DNA of 64,000 bases from positions 13,465,691 to 13,529,690 of the forward strand of contig OZ023185.1 of NCBI GenBank assembly GCA_963995505.1, given 5' to 3'. Below the pieces are notes generated by a model. It worked only from the letters and a program-made list of their open reading frames with translations, did no database searches and was not told where the DNA came from. Of this stretch, positions 44,785-55,690 are shown piece after piece (positions within the stretch are counted from its first letter, which is position 1; each line of letters starts with the position of its first letter). The stretch is from Hypericum androsaemum (lineage: Eukaryota > Streptophyta > Magnoliopsida > Malpighiales > Hypericaceae). The translations under genes and the position numbers were made by a program.

Positions 44785-47700
44785 TGCTAACTCACAGTCC
44801 GTCCAGATGGCTGAAGTAGAACTTACAAAAAAGATCTTTGATCATATTGATGGCCAGATGAATGGCTTTGAGTTTGGCCTCTAATGGAGACCTGGCAAAA
44901 CACGAAAGAGCTCAACCATATAGGTCTGGCAATTGTGGCGATTCCAACAGCGGATGTGAGAGCTGTCCAAGAGTCGTCACAACTGAGCTCACAACACCAT
45001 CACTTGGGGGAGCCGAAGATGCCTGCAAAAATTTATTACAGTAATCAAAGGTTCTTTTGACAGTGAGCAATGGATCAATATCAATGCCTTCAAAGATAAG
45101 TTTGTTTCGAGCAATCCAAATATTCCAACACAAGTACGTCGCAAAGAAAAGTAAATGTATGTTATCAACCGAAGTAAACAAAGCAAACAAAGAGGCTAGT
45201 CAAGTGCAAAGGGTTGTAGATGCTTAGGCATGAGTAGAACAATTCAGTGGACTGGCAAACCATGAGGCACGAGCATGTGAGCAATCAAACAACATATGCA
45301 TAACGAATTCATTAGCATTAAAGCATAATTGTCATATAGTAGAATATGACATGTCTTTTATTCAGATTTGCAGAAGTAGGGATGACATTTTTGGCTAACT
45401 TCCAAATAAAGTTTTTAACTCGAGGAGAGATTTTTAACTTCCAAATAGAATTTTAGAAATTCGGGTCAACAGGGGAAGAGCTAGAGCTAGCCAAATTACT
45501 AGTCAGAGTCAGGATTTGCTTAGATTTTAGCTCATGGTACCCCATTTAGGTTATATCATCACTGCCTCTGTGGCAGATTTGGACCTTTGAAATAATCACA
45601 TGTTTAGAGTTAGAAAAGAGAGACTGTAGCAGCTCCTAATTCCAAGTTTTAGAATCTAGTCAAATCAGATCAGCAACATTTGTCAACAAGTTTGGATCAG
45701 GTAGGTCACATGAATGCTTGCAAGAGGTAGGTCAGGGATCCAAGAGTCCCTCCAAATATCAGTTGATAAACCATTGCCAATTCTATTCAGAAGGTCATCA
45801 GAAAGATGTTTCATACTAGTAAGCAAGCTAGACCAAACCTAGGAGGGTCTACAGCCTCGGCTAGTATGAACCAAATCAGTATTGTGGTGATAGAGTCCTT
45901 TAAGAATTTTAGCACAAAGTGAGGTGGGTTTATTGTGAATTCTTCAGGCCTGTTTAGTGAGCAGAGCAATATTAAAGAGGTTTAGGTCTTTAAAACCCAA
46001 ATCAACAGACATTTTAGAGGTTGAAAGCTTGTCTCAACTAAGCCAATGGATCTTTCTAGTCTAAGAATATCTAGACCACCAAAACTTAGCAATTAGGCTG
46101 TTCAATTTAGCACATAAGGTGAAGGGGAAGAGAAGGCATCGCATTGTGAAGCATAGGATGCTCGAGATAACAAATTTGATCAGAATCTCTCTCCCATCCA
46201 TGTATAGCAATTTTTATTTATAACTAACAGTTTTATCCCTCACTCTATCAAAGATGAACTGAAGAGTATCCTTTTTGGACCTACCTGCAGAAGGAGGGAA
46301 GTCCAAAGTATTTTTCATACATCTGCATTTATTTTACCATGTCCATGATATCAGTAATAAGACGTTGTTATCTTCATATTATCACTTTAAAAAGAAGATA
46401 CTGGATTTCTGGAAGTTAATATCTTGCCAAGTACAAGGAGAGAAGTGAACCATTAGGTTTTTCAGAGTTGTAGCTTTAGAAATACTAGCTTGTCCAAAAA
46501 GAAGTGTATCATCAACAAAGAGTATCTGAGTCAGAGTGGGGTAGTTTCTGTTGAAAAAGAGGCCATGGATGAGACCCTGAAATTTAGCATGATTCAAAAA
46601 ATAAATTGAGGAGTTAGAGATAAATAGAAATAATACCCCTATAGGATTGGAACCAAGGCATAGCTTGACCATTGAAGAGAATGATGTATGATGCAGTTCT
46701 GATGCAACTCATGACACATGAGACCCATTTAGGAGGGGAAAGCCAAGTTTTCAGAGGAAACTTTCTAAAAACTGCTAGTTGACCAGGTCATAAGCCTTTT
46801 TAAGATCCAACTTAATTGCCATAGAGAGATTAGATTTCGTAGGGGAGGTCTAGAGAAAGTGAAAGGCTTCATGAGCAATCACAATGTTATCATGAATGTA
46901 CATATTCTTCACAAAAGCTCCTTACAAGTCATCAATGATGGAGTCCATCGAAAGTTTAAACCTATTTGCTAGAACTTTGGAGTAGACTTTGCAAGAAAAA
47001 TTACAAAGTCTAATCGGCCTGAAACCATGGATGCCAGATGGGTTTGACTTCTTTGGAATGAGACAGATAAATGTTCTATTGAGTTCAGTAGGAACATATA
47101 AGGAGTCAAACAGGTTTCTGACCGAAGTAATAAGATCACCAGAGACAATGTCCCAATACTTTTGAAAAAAAAAATCTTAGAGTAACTAACATGACCACAT
47201 GCCCTTGTTCCACCTATTTTAAAAGATTTGATCTCATCACAAAAGAGAGGTTTAGTTAATTCACCAGCCATCAGTAGGGAGACCAAAGGTAGGATAAAAT
47301 CAAGAATGGAAGAAGCATCAGAGATGGGGGCATCCCTGTAGAGAGAGCAAAAGTGGTTATGAACAAGAGTCCTCAGTTGGCCAACAGCCTCAATCCAAAG
47401 GCCATAGTTATTTTGGAGTTTGATGATCTGATTACTCTACTCCTCTAGATGGCAGAGGTATAAAAAAATTTATATTTTGGTCACCCCACTTGAGCAACCT
47501 AAGCCTAGAACTTTGGTGCCAGCAGATTTTTTCTTGCTCTTGAAGAAGAGCAAGTTCTCTTTTGATGGTGAGTTCATAATATTTATATTGTCGAGCGTGT
47601 GTAATGGGTTGGATTCTCTCCAGCTTAGCCACAGAGAGTTCTATTTCACCTATTTTCATTCTTATTTTTGCACCAGGACAGCAAACCACTAGTTACCAGC

Positions 47701-49010
47701 CAATTTTCTTTTTAAATCTAATAGTAAGGTGGTCATAAATAGGGCAAAGCCAAGAGCCCTCAATAATTTACCTACAACCAATCTCATTGGTCCATGCGAT
47801 GAGATTCATTGACACTCGGGTGATAGCAGATCTATCACCACCGAGAGAGGTGTAGTTGAGGAAAGAGAAATTAGATTTCATTTTTGCTGGGTTTATCCCC
47901 GAAACAGGGTCTAGATTGATGAGAAATGGGCCCTTAAGTTTTTCCAGTAGGCCCATATGAGGGCTTTACTGGGCCTAACTAGAAATCAGCCCAACACCAG
48001 GTAAGTCGATTAGTTACAATCCAAAGGGAAGCCAAAACTAGCCATTGGCTGAATAGATTTTGTCCCATCCTCAGAGTGGGCAACAGTAGCAATGGTATTC
48101 AGAATGGGGGGGAAGGGTGCGGGATAACCCCCATTTTTAATTTCAGCTCAGCACTTATGAGATCACGAAGATCTTTCTTGGCTAATACGATGAGAATGGC
48201 CATCACCTCTGAATAGTCTCCCACCCGGTCCATACCATCCAAAGGGGAAGGCGAGAGGGCAAAAGGCAGCCGGATAAAAGGCAGCGCTAGTAGGCTCACC
48301 TGACCAAGCGCCCATCGAAGGAACCTCATTGAGATTCAGAATAGGAGCCAGAGAAGAGCTACCAGGGGCCGTCTCCAGTTGAAGTACATGCAGAAATGGC
48401 AGAGAGTTATTCTTGGAAGGCATGGCACGACAAAAGTCGGGCTTCTCCTAGGACTTCTTCCCCGGATAGACCAGATTTACCTTTATCTAAAGATCGTATG
48501 GGAGGTCAATGGAATGAAGGTAACAAAGCCAAGCCAAGTGGACACCATCTTAGGTACAAGAAAGAGAGGAGTGTGTGATAACACCACATAAAAATAAAAC
48601 TCGGGTAGTGCCTCTTACTGGAAATTAATTTGCCATATTTTTAGATTCTTGGCAAGAATGTGAAAGCCAGTGAGCAACAGGAAGGAGACCAGAACAAGCA
48701 CCTTAATCCTCAAGATTGCCTCATTGACAGGGGTAACGAGGTCATATTCATCAACCAGAAGGAGCTTATGGAACTAAGCTCTAATAAGCTCATCGGTGGC
48801 CTTGTTGATGAGTTTCCTAGGTAGGTCGTATACCTGTACAAAAAATTCAGATATAGAGAAGTCGATACTCTTCCAGGAGACACAAGCATCCCACTCCTTG
48901 AGGATGAGGTGCTGGTCCGAGATGGACCAGGGAGTGTGGTGGAAAGCCCTTGTGTTTGTTTGCCTCATTCTTGAAGATAAATGAGTAAATGTTTGTGGCA
49001 AAAAGGCCTC
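44785..49010 (-). mobile_element. Degraded LINE (L1-like) retrotransposon
   Basis: Minus-strand order from high to low coordinates: an ORF1 DUF4283-type domain (48774-49001: TPWSISDQHLILKEWD, then FFVQVYDLPRKLINKA); an ORF1/linker region with several stops (48770-47960); a reverse-transcriptase-proximal region (47432-47689: LLKWGDQNINFF); reverse transcriptase (47286-46382, with the active-site motif FVDDTLLFG); post-RT blocks near 46250-46080 (YMDGREILIKFVISS, FTMRCLLFPF); and an RNase H-side end (45190-44912: WNIWIARNKLIFEG). The endonuclease is largely missing. Every domain is broken by stops or frame shifts. No poly(A) tail or target duplication is evident. Confidence 0.82.
46382..47286 (-). 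pseudogene. LINE reverse transcriptase remnant
   Basis: Two open segments (46969-47286 and 46382-46672) in different frames carry polymerase motifs. FVDDTLLFGQ is the catalytic box, with Phe in the usual Tyr/Phe position and both aspartates kept. Sequence between them contains stops. Confidence 0.8.
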
Positions 49011-49829
49011 TACTCTAGATACGTACCAGCCGCTCTGACGTGACTAGTATTTGGCCACACGCCTCCTCAGTATGAAGACCTTGCCAGGTGGAGGATGAAC
49101 CAGGCTTCAGCTATAACCGATTGAGATTACTACAATCCTTGCCATATCTGCTAATTAAGACTCGTGTCCAGAGAGCATTCTGAGATTGATGAGTCTCCAT
49201 GACAGTTTGGCAAAGGATGCCAAATTGACACGCTGCATTGATGAAACCACGAATGGTTACAATCTTTTCCTAATGCACACATTTTATATTAGGCCGTCAG
49301 ATTCATCCAACGGCAATAAGAACAGTAAAGATCACCCTTCTAAGGTTCTCATAAAAACAAATTGCTGCCCAACAAATGCATATGGTTTTCCCGAAAAGTT
49401 ATGCTTGTGATCTTTATAAAGTACAACTAGCAACTTGCTAGACAATTGCTCCGATTCTATTGAAACTCTATTAAAAAATTGGAAGACAATTTTTTGAGCA
49501 TAATAGAATTTAAATTCTATATCTTTTTAAAATTTAACACTATATGTTATTAGTCTACATGTATTTTGACAACATGAGAAGACAGTTGCCACCTAAGTTC
49601 TTCCAATATAGTTTAAATAGCCGACTCGAATTTGGATTACACACATTGTGGAACCATGACAATTTAAGAAAAACAGTACCAGTTCTCTCGATATTCTGGG
49701 TTCGGACAAGAAAGAAAGAACATAGGTGACAAAACCAAAAAAAAAAAGGTGACAAGAAGGCTCGCCTAGGGTACGGTCCTGAGACTCCCGGCGGCGACCC
49801 AATTGCCCTTTGAGAACCGGCAGACTGCG
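49011..49829. other. Spacer and purine gene promoter side
   Basis: No additional gene is seen. The last few hundred bases should hold the promoter and leader of the AIR carboxylase gene, but no clear TATA box stands out. Confidence 0.35.
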
Positions 49830-52800
49830 ATGTTTCAGTGGGTAGCTGGATGGGAGAAACTTCAGTCCACTTGCTTCCTCTCTCATTCTACGCTCCGTAG
49901 AGTTTCTATCCCCTCTCTTCGCTCAAGGACGCTCAGCTTCTCTTCTTCTTCCTCCTCCTCCTCCTCCTCCATGGACAGCCATAACCCAAGTCCTGCATTG
50001 TCCTGTCGTTCCTCTGGCGAGCCTCCTCCTCCTCCCAGGTTCCTATCTTTTGACCTCTTTTTGGCCCTACCCAGATGGAATTCCGGTTCCTTTTTGTTGC
50101 GGTAACGACTGAGTTCCCTTCGTTGTATTCTAATGTGAAGTAGGAGTGATGTTTTGTCTGTGTATGGACCATCCAAGACGATAGTTGGTGTACTTGGAGG
50201 GGGCCAATTGGGTCGTATGCTCTGCCAGGCAGCTTCCGAGATGGCTATCAAAGTGATGGTCTTGGACCCACTTGAGAATTGCCCCGCTAGTGCTCTTGCT
50301 CACTGGCATATGGTTGGGAGCTTCGAAGATAGCGCCACCGTTCAGGAGTTTGCGAAAAGGTTTACATCTTCTCGAGGCCCCCGGCTGGTTCTGGTTGATC
50401 CGAGATTTGTGAACTGACGAGCTTTACTTTTGTTGTTGCTGATTAGATGTGGAGTATTGACTGTGGAAATCGAGCATGTCGATGTTGATTCTCTGGAGAA
50501 GCTTGAACAACGAGGAGTTGATTGCCAACCAAAAGCTTCTACCATTAGAATTATTCAAGTATGTGGTTATTTTCCTACCTAATGTTGGTATTCACTTTGC
50601 TTAAAGATGGCTTCCCTGTTCCGATTCTTCGGATTAGAACACTGTTTTTTATATGAGTGATTTATGATTCATCGTTAGGATTCAATATCGTTAGTGTTGA
50701 ATCCTAACATTTGTATAGCTAACCTAGTTTACCTGTTATATTTACCGTAATATCTTTATTTTTGTTTTGGGACCCATATGATTAGGATTGTTTGACGAAT
50801 TTAAGCTATATGGACTTATCATTTGCAGGATAAATATCTCCAAAAGGTCCATTTTTCTCGGCATGGAATTCCCCTCGCAGAGTTTATGCAGGTAAATGGC
50901 TGTCGGTTGAAACTGTTGTCCGATTTTTCATTGTGCTCAAGGGATTTGATGTCCAATGTAACTGGGACAGATTGATGATCTAGATGCTGCTAGGAGAGCT
51001 GGTAACATGTATGGTTATCCTCTTATGATTAAGAGTAGAAGGCTGGCTTATGACGGGCGTGGAAATGCTGTTGCTAACAGTGATGATGAGCTTACTTCAG
51101 CTATAGCTGGTAAGGTGTGCCTTGTCAAAGGTGGATATTTGCTTTCTAATCTTTGCATATTTGTTGTCCAATGCTCCTACTTCAACAATGTAAATAATAA
51201 ACCTACTAACTCTAACTTTCTTCGATTCCGCACTTGAAGGGAAAGTAAATAATGGGGCACCATGTGTTCTATGGCTTTGTCAAGGATTCTTGCTTAATAT
51301 CAATATTAAGATTTTAATCTCTCTTCACAGCTCTTGGGGGAATTGATCACGGTCTCTATATTGAGAAGTGGGCACCATTTGTGAAGGAATTAGCTGTAAT
51401 TGTGGCAAGAGGGAGAGACAATTCCATCTCGTGTTTTGATGTTGTGGAAACTGTTCATAGGTAGGCACAACTTAGTAATTTGGAATCTACTTCCCTCTGA
51501 TTTGAATTGCACATTTTTTGGTTCAGTTGATTGTTATTATTGAAGCTTTTATCTGAATGAAGTTTCATGAGTCTTGCAGGGACAACATATGCCATACAGT
51601 CAGGGCACCTGCTAATATGCCATGGAAGGTGAGGAAACTTGCCACTGATGTTGCTCAGAAAGCTGTCACTTCTCTCGAGGGCGCTGGTATATTTGCCGTG
51701 GAGCTGTTTTTGACAAGTGACAATCAGGTCGAAAAAATATGTGTGGCCTCCTTGATTTTTCTCAGCTTCATCTTCTCTGTTTATATTTGCACTTCATTTA
51801 CTGACCGCAGTTGTTCGTCAACAGATATTACTGAATGAGGTTGCTCCTCGGCCTCATAATAGCGGCCACCATACCATAGAGTCTTGTTATACATCACAGT
51901 TTGAACAGCATTTGCGTGCTATTATGGGGCTTCCACTTGGAGATCCATCAATGAAAACTCCGGCTGCTATCATGTACAATATTCTGGGTGAAGACGAGGT
52001 GAATTTAATTTTTTGCTGCTTTGGGTTATGCATTTTCACCTTAAATTTTTTACAGAATTCCATCATGTTTCATTCAGTTTTTTCTCTCGTCTATTAGACT
52101 TGATCACGGTACAGTTCTGCTAGACGAGCACAAAACTACAATCAGTTTCAAGGCTTTTCATTATTCCATTATTTTTCTAAATTCAACTGTTTCAAAAATG
52201 TTAGCTATATTGAATTGGATTCTAGATATTCTTTTTTCCTCTTTTAGGGTGAATCGGGTTTTCGCATAGCCCGTCAGCTGATTGGAAGGGCATTGAGCAC
52301 CCCAGGGGCAAGTGTTCATTGGTATGATAAAGGTAAATCCGCACAGTTCAATTTGTCTGGCCACAAAGACTGAACAGATGAGACAACTGTCAGCAAAGTT
52401 CCTCTCACTTCTTTTCCACTCTCTCATTCTTATAACCATGTTACAGAAATGCGAAAGCAAAGGAAGTTGGGCCACATTACTATAGTTGGTTCTTCGATGG
52501 GGATTTTGGAAGCACGAATGCAATCAATTCTGAATAGTGGAAGCTCTGTGAGTCACCCGGCAGGTAAATTTTGCTTCTCTAAAGACAACTTGTTGTGACA
52601 GCTTTGTAATCTCCAGCATGTATGCTTATTGGACAAAAGCTTGAACTTATTCCTCAGTTGCTTAAAGGAAAGTTCTTTTTTTTGTGTGACATTTTGTTTT
52701 TTTTTAATAAGTAGAATCTTGTCACAACCATGGTTTGATCCCTGGTCATTCCAAGCCAAATCCCCGCCCCTCCTTTATACCGTTAGTGCACTGCACCATT

Positions 52801-53856
52801 GGTTTGTGTGGCATTTGTGGATTAAGTTTCTAACAATGCAATTTGCCGGACTTCAAAATATGAGCTTTAACCCCAACTTTGCACATTGTTTGCTCCTCAA
52901 ATTCTGCCTTTGTGGTTAAAATAAGAAAATCTCTCTTGTTTAATGTTCAAAAATTGATGATGCCTGCTTCTATTTGATGTTGTTTCAATTGGTTTTGATG
53001 AGTGCAGCAATTCCTCGTGTTGGGATAATTATGGGTTCTGATTCGGATCTTCCTGTTATGAAGGATGCTGCAAAGATTTTAGACATGTTTAGTGTACCTT
53101 ATGAGGTGATTGACCAAAACCGCTCATTTTTTAATTATTTTTTTGTGTCTGATATATTACACCAGCTTAGTTGTTAATTTGGCTCCCACAGGTTAGAATA
53201 GTATCCGCTCACCGTACTCCTGAAATGATGTTCTCTTATGCATCACATGCACGAGGCAGAGGCATTCAAGTAATCATTGCTGGTGCTGGTGGTGCAGCTC
53301 ATTTGCCAGGCTAGTTGTGACAAATTCTACTCTCCTAGTAAATTCCTTTCAACATCGTTCAGTTTTGTGCTCACTCGTCTACCATCTTCTTTTGTCAGGT
53401 ATGGTAGCATCACTAACTCCGTTACCTGTTATCGGCGTTCCGGTGCGTTCTTCTTCACTGGATGGCATGGATTCACTCTTATCAATCGTACAGGTATACA
53501 CTTAGTTCTTAACTCCTACTAATCTCTTGAGCAAACTTGTGGATATAGTGTGGTTGTATCCTCAAAATTTGCCATGATGCAGATGCCAAGGGGTGTCCCT
53601 GTTGCAACTGTCGCAATTAACAACGCCACAAACGCCGGTCTCCTCGCTGTGAAGATGCTCGGGGTTAGCGATGCTGATCTATTAGAAAGGTGAATAGAAC
53701 TCTCTGAACCCGACACGAAATATTCGGATCGACTGCAACTAACTAGTGTTGTTATGATACAGAATGAGCCAGTATCAAGAAGACACCAGAGACGAGGTCA
53801 CGAAGAAGGCAGAGAAACTACAGGCTGATGGCTGGGAATCTTACTTGAGCCCTTGA
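49830..53856 (+). CDS. Phosphoribosylaminoimidazole carboxylase, plastid type (PurK-PurE fusion)
   Basis: Fifteen exons join in phase to 634 residues: 49830-50038, 50144-50359, 50447-50558, 50829-50891, 50971-51109, 51331-51460, 51580-51727, 51825-51998, 52248-52332, 52447-52563, 53008-53105, 53192-53309, 53399-53493, 53583-53689 and 53763-53856. The enzyme carboxylates AIR to CAIR in de novo purine synthesis. Residues 1 to about 47 form a Ser/Arg-rich plastid-type leader with a Ser run. The ATP-grasp PurK domain starts [17 protein letters not shown] and includes [31 protein letters not shown] and [18 protein letters not shown]. The PurE domain follows from about residue 466 with [39 protein letters not shown] and [14 protein letters not shown]. 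Intron 12 (53310-53398) uses a GC donor. All landmark motifs are present, so the gene looks intact. Confidence 0.95.
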
Positions 53857-55163
53857 TGACCGTCATTAGAACGGACTAATCGCGTTTAGTTACAGCTTAG
53901 AACAACTAACCAACCCATTTTCACCCTCAATTAGAAGGCCATTGCAGTTTGGTTTCCATTCCTCCTGCCCTTGATCCTTGTAATGCTTATGCTGGGTATG
54001 GAATTTCTGCTGTGAGCTTTTTAAGAGAAATGTCCACCACAATTTTGTTGCAATTTTATTTACAACCACAATTTTGTAATGTGAAGTTTTTTATACTATG
54101 TGGTTCTTTATTAGTATGCCTTATTTTATTGAACTCGACCACAAGGTATATTTGCAATATACTTTTATTATATTTTTAATAAAAAATATATAGAACATGT
54201 ACAATTCACATACCGTAATATTATTGTACTGTACTGTAAACTAACATTGATACGAAATAATGAGACATACACAAAAAAATATTATATATGTTCATGCACT
54301 ATATACATTTTTTTTCAGTCTCTGTATTTAGAGTCAACTATTGTTAAACCATATTTATGGAGATGTCCTCTCAATAATTTTTTTAAATTCGTAAAATTTG
54401 AAACTAAAATTTAGTTAAGTGATGCGCTATATACGGTGGACCTTCACTTACGTACAGAATCACAATCCACCAGACCCATTTCAACAGAATAAGCTACATC
54501 CAAAGGAATCATTTAGTTTGTTTTTGTTAGAATTAAATCATTGAATTTCTTGGTTACCATAATGTCCGCCATTTTTCAACCAAAGGACTCTTCATTTTTC
54601 TCAAGGATTTCGATATATATGGATAATTTACTCTTCAAATAGGGTGAGGTGATAACTCTATTATAGGACACATACATTCTTGTGGTGGGCAAATATTCGT
54701 TACAGGTCACAGATCCATAATATGTTATGTCGGAATTTTTTGGGATTAGATTATACCGACGTCAGCTTTTTTTTAAGAGAAGGCTAGTGTCTAGCACACA
54801 TATTATATTTTTTAAATATAAAAGTATCATTCTTCTTGGATAAAAGATACCCACGGTCAATACATTTTTTGACTAATTTTAGTCCACAGTTAATAATTTC
54901 GATCGAAAATTTTCCTAGACAAGGTAATTTGAAATTGTAAAAATATTCATTTTTTTTCTCACCCTCTTTAGTCTTTCCTTCCTCTTATGTCTTCCATTTT
55001 TCTCTTTCTTCGGCAAGATAGTGCCAACCTTCGAATAAATAGTCCCGCTAAAAAACTCTCCTCCTGTAGGGCTTCTCTCACTTGTAAACTGTCCCAAGAC
55101 TCTTCATGAATCTACACATTGCCCCTACATACATACATACAACTACACATCATCGTACACGCC
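53857..55163. other. AIR carboxylase 3' flank and AT-rich spacer
   Basis: 3' UTR is expected in the first 200-300 bases. The rest is AT-rich with no gene. A short (CATA)n run lies at 55128-55140, just before the Copia insertion. Confidence 0.4.
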
Positions 55164-55192
55164 GCCTATGTTGGGTATGGAGACTTCGTACT

Positions 55193-55236
55193 ATACGGAG
55201 TTACTGTTTACGCGTTGAATATACGGAGTTACTGTT
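55193..55236 (+). repeat. 16-bp direct repeat in LTR U3
   Basis: ATACGGAGTTACTGTT occurs at 55193-55208 and 55221-55236, period 28 bp, upstream of the TATA box. It is kept in the 3' LTR. It could be a duplicated enhancer word; the function is not known. Confidence 0.75.
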
Positions 55237-55335
55237 CACATGTTGACTGGGTACTATTCATCCGCGGCCAGAAATGTGATTTCTGGTGGACGATTTTGCC
55301 CCTGCCGACACCAAATAGTCCTAGGCTGTGGGCAC

Positions 55336-55343
55336 TATAAATA
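55336..55343 (+). promoter_or_regulatory. LTR TATA box
   Basis: TATAAATA lies about 170 bp into the LTR, between the putative U3 region and the GA-rich leader, where the element's own transcription would start shortly downstream. Confidence 0.7.
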
Positions 55344-55647
55344 CCCACCTCTCAGTCACTATTCCTGCATCTTCTTCCTTGTGTAGAGAGAGAGAGAGAG
55401 ACAGAGAGAGAAGAGGAGAGAGAAACACCATTGTTGAGCGAGTGAAGCTCTAGAGTGTAGATCGAGCTTGATATAGTGAAATCTCCTGGCTTGGTACGCC
55501 CCCGGACGTAGATCGGTTTAGATCGAACCGGGTGACCAAATTTTTGTGTCGTATTCTTGTGTGCGTGAGTTTCCTTTGTGTTTGTCATCGATCTCTAGCT
55601 CCGGTATTGTTCGTGTGGTGTTTGGGGCCCTCGTGTTTCCCAACAAT

Positions 55648-55662
55648 TGGTATCAGAGCCCG
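55648..55662 (+). other. Primer-binding site (initiator tRNA-Met)
   Basis: TGGTATCAGAGCCCG lies two bases after the 5' LTR, the standard site complementary to the 3' end of plant initiator tRNA-Met that primes minus-strand synthesis. Confidence 0.9.
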
Positions 55663-55690
55663 GGTTTAGGGCGTGGTGGGAGCAATCACG

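Larger units (their letters stand above)
55169..55645 (+). repeat. 5' LTR of the young Copia
   Basis: It starts TGTTGGGTATGGAG and ends GTTTCCCAACA. It contains a TATA box (TATAAATA, 55336-55343), a GA-rich leader and a 16-bp direct repeat in the upstream part. Confidence 0.95.
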
